A stretch of 13,342 nucleotides of DNA from Rickettsiales bacterium (GTDB lineage Bacteria > Pseudomonadota > Alphaproteobacteria > Pelagibacterales > Pelagibacteraceae): assembly GCA_005801485.1 (NCBI GenBank), contig SYDM01000001.1, positions 1-13,342 on the forward strand, in the 5' to 3' direction. The position numbers and the translations under genes were made by a program. Numbering within the stretch: position 1 is the first letter of the stretch; every line of letters starts with the position of its first letter. A model generated the notes under the pieces. The model did no database searches and was not told the origin of the DNA. It worked only from the letters and a program-made list of their open reading frames with translations. Positions 1 to 6,311 of the stretch are shown here, piece after piece.

Positions 1-750
1 AGGCATTTGATTATTTCTATACTTACCCGATAAATAACCAAAAGCTAAAGGTGAATAAGCAAGCAGACCCACATTATCTCTTACAGAAATTTCAGACATG
101 CCCACTTCATAAGTTCTATTGAGAAAATTATATGGATTTTGAACAGAAACTATTCTTGGTAAATTTTGGACTTTAGCTTGTTCTAAATATTTTGAAAATC
201 CATAAGGAGTTTCATTTGAAATACCAATGTGTCTGATTTTTCCTTGTTGAATAAATTTTTCTAATAATTTTAAAACAGAATCAAAAGCATGCCATTTGTT
301 TTCTTTTTCGTCATGTACGTAATCTAATTTACCAAAATAATTTGTGTTTCGTTCTGGCCAATGTAACTGATAAAGATCGATGTAGTCTGTTTTTAATCTT
401 TTTAAACTATTATCAAGTGCAGTTTCTATTCCTTCAGAGTAGTATTCGTTTCCACCACCTCTTATCCATTTAAAGCCAGGGCCAGCAATTTTTGAGGCTA
501 ATATAATTTTATCTCTGTTCTTTTTTTTTAAAAACCAATTACCAATAATCTCTTCAGTTTTACCGTAAGAATGGTCCATAGGCGGGGTTGCATAAAGCTC
601 AGCTGTATCAAAAAAATTTATGCCTTTTTCTAAGGCATAGTCCATTTGGGCAAATCCATCTGCTTGAGAGTTTTGCTGCCCCCAAGTCATAGTTCCTAGA
701 CAAATTGAGCTTACTTTTAAATTTGTAGCCCCAAGTTTCTTAAATTTCAT
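1..750 (-). CDS. tas: Tas-like aldo/keto reductase, N-terminal 250 residues (runs off left edge)
   Basis: NADPH-dependent aldo/keto reductase of the E. coli Tas type, presumably cytosolic; the physiological substrate is unknown. Reading leftward from the ATG at 750-748, 250 codons are open to the window edge, so the C-terminal part (roughly 90-100 residues in Tas) is missing. The start MKFKKLGATNLKVSSICLGTM matches the family's first beta strand. The AKR catalytic tetrad is complete: Asp48 and Tyr53 (FDTAELY), Lys87 (ILASKI) and His130 (DLYQLHWP). Tas-like landmarks follow, including HIGISNE, VQNPYNFLNRTYEVG near residues 205-220, and LLAYSPLAFGYLSGKY close to the edge. No Shine-Dalgarno is present, because a palindrome fills the 30 bases before the ATG. 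The next gene is divergent, so this one has its own promoter. Family assignment is firm; the symbol is less so because AKR paralogues are common. Confidence 0.88.
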   Translation of the reverse strand, partial: MKFKKLGATNLKVSSICLGTMTWGQQNSQADGFAQMDYALEKGINFFDTAELYATPPMDHSYGKTEEIIGNWFLKKKNRDKIILASKIAGPGFKWIRGGGNEYYSEGIETALDNSLKRLKTDYIDLYQLHWPERNTNYFGKLDYVHDEKENKWHAFDSVLKLLEKFIQQGKIRHIGISNETPYGFSKYLEQAKVQNLPRIVSVQNPYNFLNRTYEVGMSEISVRDNVGLLAYSPLAFGYLSGKYRNNQMP

Positions 751-780
751 AAAAATATAACATTAAAATGTAATATTTTT
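751..780. promoter_or_regulatory. 30-bp near-perfect palindrome abutting the tas start
   Basis: Two 15-base arms (AAAAATATAACATTA and AATGTAATATTTTT with its flanking base) pair at 13 of 15 positions; only 759/772 and the central 765/766 fail. The palindrome lies directly against the minus-strand ATG at 750, within the divergent spacer to the YccA-like gene. Its minus strand contains TATATT three bases before the ATG, so it could cover the tas promoter or start of transcription. A dimeric repressor operator is a reasonable reading. Chance palindromy in AT-rich DNA is the alternative, although the ACATT/AATGT core argues somewhat against it. Confidence 0.4.
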
Positions 781-812
781 TATGAATTAAAGAGGCTGAA
801 GTAAAGTAGGTA

Positions 813-840
813 TTGAAATTTTAAAAAAAATAATTATATT
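813..840 (+). promoter_or_regulatory. Putative sigma-70 promoter of the YccA-like gene
   Basis: TTGAAA at 813-818 and TATATT at 835-840 are separated by 16 bases. Only six bases (GGTTCT) lie between the -10 box and the ATG at 847, so the expected transcription start falls on or next to the start codon. That implies a leaderless message. It is predicted by eye from consensus similarity in AT-rich DNA. Confidence 0.4.
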
Positions 841-846
841 GGTTCT

Positions 847-1590
847 ATGGCATTAAACAGACAAAACGCAACAAGTAGATCTTCAGTTTCAGCAGCAATT
901 ATTGATCAGGGTTTACGTTCTTATATGTTGAAGGTTTACAACTATATGGCCTCAGCACTATTGTTGACAGGTTTTGTTGCTTTACTAACTTTTAAATTAG
1001 CGGTTCAGTCTTTAGAACCTTTAGTGTTATCAAATTTTGGAAACTCACTTTATAATTCCGGTTTAGCTTGGGTCGTTATGTTAGCTCCGCTTGGAGTTAT
1101 TATTTATATGAGTTTTGGAATAGCAAAAATGAATGTGGCTAAAGCCCAATCAGTTTTTTGGGTATTTGCAGCTTTGATGGGATTATCTTTATCATCAATA
1201 TTTGTTGCTTATACAGGAACTTCAATTACAAGAGTTTTTTTCATAACCGCCGGTACTTTTGGTTTAATGAGTATTTACGGTTACACGACAAATAGCGATT
1301 TAACTAAGTTTGGATCATTTTTAATTATGGGTTTAATTGGAATCCTAATTGCTTCAGTCGTTAATATATTTATGAAATCTCCTATGATGTATTTTGTAAT
1401 TTCTATCTTAGGTGTTTTAATTTTTGTAGGCTTAACAGCTTATGATACTCAAAAAATTAAAAATATGTATTTAGAAAGCGATAGCGGCGAGTTAATTGGC
1501 AAGAAAGCTGTTATGGGAGCTTTAACTCTTTATTTAGATTTCATTAACTTGTTTATAATGCTTTTAAGACTTTTCGGTCAAAGAAGATAA
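847..1590 (+). CDS. Bax inhibitor-1/YccA family inner-membrane protein
   Basis: A 247-residue polytopic membrane protein of the BI-1 (UPF0005) family. Bacterial members include YccA, a modulator of FtsH proteolysis in E. coli, and YetJ, a pH-sensitive calcium leak channel in Bacillus. After a 25-residue hydrophilic N-terminus come about seven hydrophobic segments (near residues 32-55, 72-93, 102-121, 128-146, 155-176, 180-197 and 222-241). The C-terminal signature is clear: GLTAYDTQKIK at 195-205 and LTLYLDFINLFIMLLRLFG at 226-244. Asp200 and Asp231 fall in the motifs that hold the YetJ di-aspartyl sensor, though that correspondence is from memory. The length is normal for the family. No Shine-Dalgarno is seen before the ATG. 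The stop codon directly touches the stop of the convergent DUF2794 gene. Family is certain; which role applies here cannot be told from sequence. Confidence 0.93.
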   Translation: MALNRQNATSRSSVSAAIIDQGLRSYMLKVYNYMASALLLTGFVALLTFKLAVQSLEPLVLSNFGNSLYNSGLAWVVMLAPLGVIIYMSFGIAKMNVAKAQSVFWVFAALMGLSLSSIFVAYTGTSITRVFFITAGTFGLMSIYGYTTNSDLTKFGSFLIMGLIGILIASVVNIFMKSPMMYFVISILGVLIFVGLTAYDTQKIKNMYLESDSGELIGKKAVMGALTLYLDFINLFIMLLRLFGQRR

Positions 1591-1938
1591 TTATTTTACA
1601 GCTTTTAAATTATTCCATCTAGTTTTTTCTATAAGACCTAAAAGATTATTAGACTTCTCTAATACATTTCCGTGTTTATCTTTGATATAAAATTTTTCAT
1701 TATAATTTTCAGGTTTTAGATTCTTTAGAATTCTATAAATTGGTCTCTCAGAGGCTTGTTGGTAGATATCGAAAGAAATTTCTCTTGGTCCAATAGAAAC
1801 ACCGTAGTCTTTCCAAGTACCATTAGAGACCATTTTGCCATACAAGTTTAAGATTGTTTGAAGTTCTTTTTTTACAAAAAAGATTTCTTTTTCATTGCTT
1901 TTATAGTTGTTATTAACGACTAATTTTAAATTTCTCAT
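1591..1938 (-). CDS. DUF2794 family protein
   Basis: A 115-residue soluble protein of unknown function, recognisable as DUF2794, a family typical of Alphaproteobacteria. The family-like features are an ELQTILNLYGKMVSNGTWKDYGV stretch (residues 25-47, containing the LNLYG and W-x-DY elements) and the hallmark ASERPIYRILK at residues 62-72. There is no signal peptide or membrane segment. Its ATG overlaps the stop of yciB in an ATGA arrangement (1935-1938), so the two are probably translationally coupled and co-transcribed. The pairing may hint at a role near the cell envelope, but no function is established. Its stop codon abuts that of the convergent gene. Confidence 0.85.
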   Translation of the reverse strand: MRNLKLVVNNNYKSNEKEIFFVKKELQTILNLYGKMVSNGTWKDYGVSIGPREISFDIYQQASERPIYRILKNLKPENYNEKFYIKDKHGNVLEKSNNLLGLIEKTRWNNLKAVK

Positions 1939-2480
1939 ATCTTATGTTTATTAATCACTGGTATTTGTAAGGCAGTAAAGACAAACGTTAGTGGCAGTAT
2001 TCCCCAAACTTTAAAATTAACCCACACAACTTCTGTTTGTGTTCTCCAAACCAGTTCATTAACTAAAGCTAGAAAGATAAAAAACAACATCCATCTACTA
2101 TTTAATTTATCCCAACCCATTTCATCAATTTGAAATGCATTTTGAAAAAAATATTTGAGCAAATTCTTGTTAAAAAAAGCCCTACCAACAAATAAAATAA
2201 TAGCAAAAATAATATTAATGATCGTAGGTTTCATATATAAAAAAATAGGATTATTAAAATATAAAGTAAGCCCACCAAAAACCGATATTATAATTCCACC
2301 AACTAAAGGAAGATAAGGAACTTTTTTTTCGACTATATAACTGATAAGGACGGCAATTAATGTTGCAATAATGAGTGGAGGAATAGCAACACTTAAGTTA
2401 TTTCCACTTTTATAATAAACAGTAAAGAAAATTAATAAAGGACCAAAGTCAGTAATAAATTTTAAGAGCGACTTATTCAC
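1935..2480 (-). CDS. yciB: YciB/IspZ inner-membrane septation protein A
   Basis: An inner-membrane protein of the YciB (IspZ, intracellular septation protein A) family, implicated in cell-envelope synthesis and division. It has 181 residues, the normal size, with about five hydrophobic segments. Family motifs are present: LLKFITDFGPLLIFF at 5-19, FLYMKPTIIN at 80-89, and the C-terminal block around W123 (WDKLNSRWMLFF), then NELVWR at 141-146 and FKVWGILP at 156-163. The start is GTG at 2480-2478. An in-frame stop lies five codons upstream and no ATG is available near the conserved N-terminus. On the minus strand TATGAT sits 11 bases before the GTG and TATAAT directly before it, so the transcript leader is very short or absent. 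It is followed by DUF2794 with a 4-base overlap. Confidence 0.93.
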   Translation of the reverse strand: MNKSLLKFITDFGPLLIFFTVYYKSGNNLSVAIPPLIIATLIAVLISYIVEKKVPYLPLVGGIIISVFGGLTLYFNNPIFLYMKPTIINIIFAIILFVGRAFFNKNLLKYFFQNAFQIDEMGWDKLNSRWMLFFIFLALVNELVWRTQTEVVWVNFKVWGILPLTFVFTALQIPVINKHKI

Positions 2481-2523
2481 ATTATATTTTTATCATAAAT
2501 CTATTTTTAAAGAAATTTATATA

Positions 2524-2551
2524 TTGATTTTTATTAAAAAGTTATTATCTT
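2524..2551 (+). promoter_or_regulatory. Putative promoter of hspQ
   Basis: TTGATT at 2524-2529, a 16-base spacer, and TATCTT at 2546-2551 lie seven bases before the ATG at 2559. TATTAT at 2543-2548 is an overlapping alternative -10. The geometry resembles the predicted promoter before base 847 and again predicts a leaderless or nearly leaderless message. The boxes are weak and were judged by eye. Confidence 0.35.
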
Positions 2552-2558
2552 AGAATCA

Positions 2559-2879
2559 ATGGCTGCAAACATTGCAAAGTTTTCAATTGGAACAATTGTA
2601 AAACATAGACATTTTGATTTTCGCGGAGTTATTTACGATGTAGATTTTGAGTTTAATAATACTGAGGAATGGTATCAATCTATTCCAAAAGACGTAAGAC
2701 CTAGAAAAGATCAACCCTTTTATCATCTCTTAGCTGAAAGCAATGATGTAACGTATGAAGCTTATGTTTCTGAGCAAAATCTTTTAATTGATAATTCTAA
2801 GCAGCCTGTAAAGCACCCATTAATCAATGAAATTTTTATTGGTAAAAAAGGTTCTAATTATTTCAAGCTTTCTCATTAA
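2559..2879 (+). CDS. hspQ: HspQ (YccV) heat-shock / Lon-modulating protein
   Basis: A small cytosolic protein of the YccV family. HspQ in enterobacteria is a heat-shock protein that stimulates and serves as a substrate of Lon protease; the domain was first described as binding hemimethylated DNA. At 106 residues it has the family's usual length and is conserved throughout: FSIGTIVKHRHFDFRGVIYD at 8-27, TEEWYQSIP at 35-43, DQPFYHLLAE at 51-60, YEAYVSEQNL at 66-75, and HPLINEIF at 86-93. It is transcribed alone: divergent from yciB, with a 178-base gap before ccmC. No heat-shock (sigma-32 type) promoter was recognisable. The identification is firm; the role in this organism is inferred from the family. 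Confidence 0.92.
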   Translation: MAANIAKFSIGTIVKHRHFDFRGVIYDVDFEFNNTEEWYQSIPKDVRPRKDQPFYHLLAESNDVTYEAYVSEQNLLIDNSKQPVKHPLINEIFIGKKGSNYFKLSH

Positions 2880-2899
2880 TTACATCTTAGCCGCCACAA

Positions 2900-2925
2900 A
2901 TCTAACAATATTAGATCAAATCTAA
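2900..2925. repeat. Triple ATCTAA motif (direct and inverted)
   Basis: ATCTAA at 2900-2905, its inverse TTAGAT at 2911-2916 and ATCTAA again at 2920-2925 occur in 26 bases. The first two form a perfect 6-bp stem with loop CAATA; the last two form another 6-bp palindrome with spacer CAA. A fourth ATCTAA lies at 3036-3041, directly before the ccmC -10 box. These could be regulator half-sites, but the motif is short and AT-rich, so chance is not excluded. Confidence 0.3.
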
Positions 2926-2949
2926 AACACAGATTCTGTCTATGTTTTA
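2923..2949. other. Stem-loop downstream of hspQ
   Basis: Arms 2923-2933 and 2939-2949 pair over 11 positions with one mismatch (2930/2942) and a 5-base loop. On the minus strand the mismatch becomes a G-U pair, making a continuous stem. It begins 44 bases after the hspQ stop and could end or process that transcript, but no clear U-tract follows it, so it is not a typical intrinsic terminator. Confidence 0.35.
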
Positions 2950-2957
2950 AATGTTAA

Positions 2958-3009
2958 TGCCTATTTGGGAATTAACTTCTCTATCTCCCTCCCAATTCTC
3001 AATTAGGCA
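2958..3009 (+). other. Long hairpin with C/U-rich loop (candidate small RNA or leader element)
   Basis: The arm TGCCTATTTGGGAATT (2958-2973) pairs with AATTCTCAATTAGGCA (2994-3009) at 15 of 16 positions, counting one G-U pair (2968/2999) and one U-U mismatch (2964/3003). The mismatches favour the plus-strand RNA. The 20-base loop is C/U-rich and ends CTCCCTCCC, which resembles the anti-Shine-Dalgarno CCUCC. A competing stem, TTGGGA (2965-2970) with TCCCAA (2990-2995), would bury that C-rich segment, so two conformations are possible. No terminator U-run follows. Confidence 0.45.
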
Positions 3010-3041
3010 AAACAACTATCTTCCCTTAAAATCATATCTAA

Positions 3042-3047
3042 TATAAT
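3042..3047 (+). promoter_or_regulatory. Putative -10 box of the ccm operon
   Basis: A perfect TATAAT lies ten bases before the ccmC ATG, giving a leader of about four bases at most. No good -35 is seen; the sequence 15 to 17 bases upstream (around 3019-3026) is pyrimidine-rich. An ATCTAA motif directly adjoins the box, so activator dependence is possible. Confidence 0.4.
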
Positions 3048-3057
3048 TAAGATTAAA

Positions 3058-3765
3058 ATGTTTAATTTTTTTTCATCTAGTAACTTATATTCTTTAATTC
3101 AAAAACTAATTAATTTTATAAATTCAATATTTTTTTTAGTTTTAGTGATTGGTTTAACTTTTGCTTTATTTTTATCTCCGCCCGACTACATACAAGGAGA
3201 CTCAGCCAGGATTATGTATGTGCATGTTCCATCGGCATGGCTTGGCTTAGCTTGTTTTTCTCTTATTACTCTTCTTTCAGTTTTAAATTTTATTTTTAAA
3301 ATAAAAAATTTTTATTTTATTAATAAAAGCATCGCACCGATTGGTTTGTTATTTACTTGTTTAGCTATTATAACGGGTTCTTTATGGGGACAACCAACCT
3401 GGGGCACATGGTGGGCTTGGGATGCAAGGTTAACATCGATGTTGGTTTTAATGTTTTTTTACATAATTTATATTTTAGTATTTAAGATAATTAAAGAAGA
3501 GCAACTAATAATTAAAATTTCATCCATCATAGCTATTCTTGGCTCAATTAATTTATCTATCATCAAATATTCCGTTGAATGGTGGTCTACACTTCATCAA
3601 CCTGCAAGTATAAAAATTACTGGATCAAGTACTATACACTCGACCATGCTGTTTCCATTAATGGTAATGTTATTTGTTTTTTTGCTTTATGCTGCGTTAA
3701 TTTTTCTAATGAAATACAAAACAGAAATCATTAGAATAAAGAAAAAAAATATTAAAAGGATATGA
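3058..3765 (+). CDS. ccmC: CcmC, haem delivery protein of cytochrome c maturation
   Basis: An inner-membrane protein of the haem-handling family that attaches haem to the chaperone CcmE on the periplasmic side (System I cytochrome c biogenesis). It has 235 residues, typical of the family, with six hydrophobic segments. The tryptophan-rich motif WGTWWAWDARLT is at residues 115-126. The two external haem-ligand histidines are His56 (MYVHVPSAW) and His180 (VEWWSTLHQPAS), corresponding to the ligands around positions 60 and 184 of the E. coli protein. It is the first gene of a six-gene ccm run and overlaps ccmD by four bases (ATGA). The ABC exporter genes ccmA and ccmB, which often precede ccmC, are absent; hspQ lies upstream instead. 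Confidence 0.96.
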   Translation: MFNFFSSSNLYSLIQKLINFINSIFFLVLVIGLTFALFLSPPDYIQGDSARIMYVHVPSAWLGLACFSLITLLSVLNFIFKIKNFYFINKSIAPIGLLFTCLAIITGSLWGQPTWGTWWAWDARLTSMLVLMFFYIIYILVFKIIKEEQLIIKISSIIAILGSINLSIIKYSVEWWSTLHQPASIKITGSSTIHSTMLFPLMVMLFVFLLYAALIFLMKYKTEIIRIKKKNIKRI

Positions 3766-3995
3766 TAAATCAATTTATATCAATGAACGGATACGGACTT
3801 TACGTCTGGCTATCATTTATTATTGTAGTTATTTCTTGTGCTGTTGTTTATTACAAAACAAATAAAACTTTAAGAAAATATGAAAAAGAGTTTTTGATAG
3901 AACTTGAAGCTTTATCAATAGAAGAAAAAAAGAAAGCTTTAAAAACTTCTAAAATTGCACAACAAATATTAGCATCAAACTCTAAGATAAACTAA
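3762..3995 (+). CDS. ccmD: CcmD, small membrane subunit of the haem exporter complex
   Basis: A small single-span membrane protein that associates with CcmABC and is needed to release haem-loaded CcmE. Its 77 residues begin with the recognisable CcmD pattern FISMNGYGLYVWLSF (residues 5-19), followed by the transmembrane helix to about residue 31. A highly charged, probably helical cytoplasmic tail of about 45 residues follows (EKEFLIELEALSIEEKKKAL), toward the long end for this family. The ATG overlaps the ccmC stop, and AAAAGGA lies immediately upstream, so reinitiation after ccmC is likely. CcmD proteins are poorly conserved; this identification rests on the N-terminal motif and its position between ccmC and ccmE. 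Confidence 0.9.
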   Translation: MINQFISMNGYGLYVWLSFIIVVISCAVVYYKTNKTLRKYEKEFLIELEALSIEEKKKALKTSKIAQQILASNSKIN

Positions 3996-4012
3996 AAGCA
4001 TTTTTAATGCTT
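3996..4012 (+). promoter_or_regulatory. Hairpin enclosing the ccmE start codon
   Basis: AAGCATT (3996-4002), loop TTT, AATGCTT (4006-4012) form a perfect 7-bp stem. The ccmE ATG (4007-4009) lies wholly within the 3' arm, and the stem begins on the base after the ccmD stop. It could limit ccmE initiation unless ribosomes finishing ccmD open it. The stem is short and its function unproven. Confidence 0.35.
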
Positions 4013-4435
4013 ACTAAAAAAGTAAAAAGTCGAGTTTTGTTTTTATTTTTTATTTTTTTTATTTCTACAGTCGCTGTTATCTTTATATTAAAGTCTCTAA
4101 ACCAAAATATTTTATACTTCTCTTCACCAACTGAAATCAAAAATAGGGAGGATATTGTTCTAGAAAAAGCAATGCGCGTTGGAGGAATGGTAAAAAAAAA
4201 TTCAATCATTATCAATAAAAATAATATTCAATTTATTATCACCGATTTTCAAAATGAAATCTTAATTAGTTACTCTGGTACAGTGCCTAATTTATTTGCC
4301 GAGGGCAAAGGTGTTGTAGCTGAGGGCAAGCTTAAAGATAAACAATTTTTTATAGCTAATAGAATATTAGCTAAACACGATGAAAAATATATGCCCCCTG
4401 AAATTAAAAAAATAATAGAAAATAATGCTAAGTAA
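4007..4435 (+). CDS. ccmE: CcmE, periplasmic haem chaperone
   Basis: A membrane-anchored periplasmic chaperone that binds haem covalently and passes it to CcmF/CcmH. Of 142 residues, an N-terminal anchor helix lies at about 10-29, followed by the OB-fold domain. Family motifs are complete: NILYFSSPTEI at 34-44, RVGGMV at 57-62, YSGTVPNLFAEGKGVVAEG at 89-107, and the haem site LAKHDEKYMPPE at 121-132. The covalent ligand is His124 and the axial ligand Tyr128, i.e. the usual HxxxY type rather than the cysteine variant. No Shine-Dalgarno is seen, and the start lies inside a small hairpin 11 bases after ccmD. The gene overlaps ccmF by 11 bases. Confidence 0.96.
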   Translation: MLTKKVKSRVLFLFFIFFISTVAVIFILKSLNQNILYFSSPTEIKNREDIVLEKAMRVGGMVKKNSIIINKNNIQFIITDFQNEILISYSGTVPNLFAEGKGVVAEGKLKDKQFFIANRILAKHDEKYMPPEIKKIIENNAK

Positions 4436-6311
4436 TATTGGGTCAATTTTAGTTTTTTCTATTTTAGTTCTTAGCTTGCTTATAATTTACAAGTCTTACC
4501 TAGATATAGAAATTAACAATCAAACTTTAAATAAGAGCATTTATAGCTTAAGTTTATTTCAGATAACTTTTACTATTCTCAGCTTTTTCACATTAATTAC
4601 AGGATTTATCTCTTCAGATTTTTCCATTGTTAATGTTTATGAAAATTCTCATACAGCCAAACCACTTTTTTATAAGATAGCAGGAACTTGGGGAAACCAT
4701 GAAGGAAGCTTATTATTATGGATAAATATTTTAGTTTTATTTTCTTACCTATTCTTAATATTTAATCACAAGCATGATAAAAAATTTAGATTATATACTT
4801 TAATTTTTCAAAACTTTTTAATTTTGGGATTTGTAATTTTTTTATTAATAAATTCTAATCCGTTTAGTTTAATCTATCCAGTGCCGTCAGAAGGATTAGG
4901 TTTAAACCCAATCTTACAAGATCCTGCATTAGCTATTCATCCCCCGCTTTTGTATATAGGGTTTGTTGGGTGTTCGATTTATTTTTCAGCAGCGATATCT
5001 TCAATACTTTCTAATTATAACGGTAAGCAATTTGCTTTATCAATAAAATCTTGGGTTAAAATTTCATGGGTATTTCAAACACTTGGAATAACAGTTGGGT
5101 CTATCTGGGCATATTATGAATTAGGATGGGGAGGCTTTTGGTTTTGGGATCCGGTTGAAAATGCTTCTCTACTTCCTTGGTTTGCCATTACTGCTTTGAT
5201 GCACACCGTTATTGTTCTAGAGAAAAGAAATATTTTGTATGAATGGGCTATCATACTTTGTCTTTTGACTTTCATTTTAAGTGTGGCGGGTACTTTTTTA
5301 GTCAGATCTGGAATTTTGAATTCCGTACATACCTTTGCGAGCGATCCTTCAAGAGGGCTATTCATACTTATCTTTTTATCTTTAATGATTTTTACTTCTT
5401 TAATCATTTATTTTAAAAAACGAAATAAAGAATTTTATAATTTTAATACTAATAGCAAAGAAATATTTATTTTAGCTAATAATTGGTTTATGGTTTTTTT
5501 CTTAGCAACTGTTCTAATTGGAACGCTTTATCCAATTTTTCTTGATGTGTTAACTGGTGCAAAAGTTTCTGTTGGACCACCTTTTTATAATATCGTCATA
5601 ATTCCTTTAGTGATTCCTGTTTTATTTTTAATGACGTTAGGTCCACAATTTGGCTGGATAAATTCAAAAACAGAAAAACTATATAAAACTTTATATATTT
5701 TAGTTGGAGCAGTGATTATAAATTTATTTTTATTTTACTTTTTTAAAAATTACGGAATTTATTCAAATTTAATTTTAATTTCAGCTATTTTCTTAATTTT
5801 ACACTCCTTTTTAGATGCAAAAAATTCAATAACCAATAAAAAAAAATTTCAATTTCCAAGAATTATTTCTCATTTGGGTTTTGGGATGCTTGTTTTTTTT
5901 ACTGGAATTAATAATCAATATTCTATTGAAACAGATTTTAATTTAAAAGTAGGAGAGACTAAAAAATTGAATAATTATGAACTTGTTTTTGAAAATATAA
6001 AAATAGAAGAAAATAAAAATTATAAATCAATAATAGGTGATTTTAAAATCATTGAACTTAAAAAAAAGTATATTCAATATTTAAATCCTGAAATTAGAAT
6101 TTATACCAATCCTGAAACTTTAACTTATGAAGCTTCTATAAAATCAAAAATTAGTTCTGATTTATATTTGACCATGAGCAATGTATCTAGGTCCGATTTT
6201 TATAATATTAAATTTCAAGAAAAGCCATTTATGATTTGGATATGGGTTTCTGCTATAATGATTGCTCTTGGTGGTTTGATACAATTAATCATAAAAAAAA
6301 ATGAAAATTAA
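4425..6311 (+). CDS. ccmF: CcmF, cytochrome c haem lyase subunit
   Basis: The large inner-membrane subunit of the cytochrome c synthase, which takes haem from holo-CcmE and joins it to CXXCH motifs of apocytochromes together with CcmH. Its 628 residues, with more than a dozen hydrophobic segments, are near the usual 640-660. The periplasmic motif WGGFWFWDPVENASLLPW is at 235-252. The four functional histidines are in place: His172 (AIHPPLLY), His260 (ALMHTV), His302 (NSVHTFASDP) and His483 (ISHLG). A periplasmic domain, about residues 498-605, precedes the last membrane helix. This late part is extremely AT-rich and lysine/asparagine-rich, as in its neighbours. It overlaps ccmE and ccmG by 11 bases each. 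Confidence 0.97.
   Translation: MLSNIGSILVFSILVLSLLIIYKSYLDIEINNQTLNKSIYSLSLFQITFTILSFFTLITGFISSDFSIVNVYENSHTAKPLFYKIAGTWGNHEGSLLLWINILVLFSYLFLIFNHKHDKKFRLYTLIFQNFLILGFVIFLLINSNPFSLIYPVPSEGLGLNPILQDPALAIHPPLLYIGFVGCSIYFSAAISSILSNYNGKQFALSIKSWVKISWVFQTLGITVGSIWAYYELGWGGFWFWDPVENASLLPWFAITALMHTVIVLEKRNILYEWAIILCLLTFILSVAGTFLVRSGILNSVHTFASDPSRGLFILIFLSLMIFTSLIIYFKKRNKEFYNFNTNSKEIFILANNWFMVFFLATVLIGTLYPIFLDVLTGAKVSVGPPFYNIVIIPLVIPVLFLMTLGPQFGWINSKTEKLYKTLYILVGAVIINLFLFYFFKNYGIYSNLILISAIFLILHSFLDAKNSITNKKKFQFPRIISHLGFGMLVFFTGINNQYSIETDFNLKVGETKKLNNYELVFENIKIEENKNYKSIIGDFKIIELKKKYIQYLNPEIRIYTNPETLTYEASIKSKISSDLYLTMSNVSRSDFYNIKFQEKPFMIWIWVSAIMIALGGLIQLIIKKNEN

Larger units (their letters stand above)
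2880..3057. other. 178-base structured intergenic region between hspQ and ccmC
   Basis: This is by far the largest gap in a window whose other gaps are under 100 bases. It has no convincing open reading frame, tRNA or known riboswitch. It does hold ordered structure: an ATCTAA motif repeated in both orientations (2900-2925, and again 3036-3041), a stem-loop at 2923-2949, a long stem-loop at 2958-3009 with a C/U-rich loop, and a consensus -10 box at 3042-3047. Local composition is pyrimidine-rich (CTCCCTCCC, CTTCCC), unlike the A/T runs of neighbouring spacers. It may be a small RNA gene, the regulatory region of the ccm operon, or both. Confidence 0.6.

Noticed and set aside
2880..3057. tRNA, tmRNA, SRP RNA or SAM-type riboswitch in the large gap
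   Set aside because: No T-loop consensus (GTTCGAAT-like), no CCA-ended acceptor stem, no SRP tetraloop motif and no recognisable riboswitch core on either strand.
3982..4215. Minus-strand open frame of 77 codons across the ccmD-ccmE junction
   Set aside because: Antisense to the conserved N-terminal part of ccmE, with no start signal or family resemblance.
5114..5407. Open frame of 97 codons on the minus strand within ccmF
   Set aside because: It lies opposite the strongly conserved WWD and histidine region of ccmF, and its translation has no recognisable domain; it is a by-product of the coding strand.
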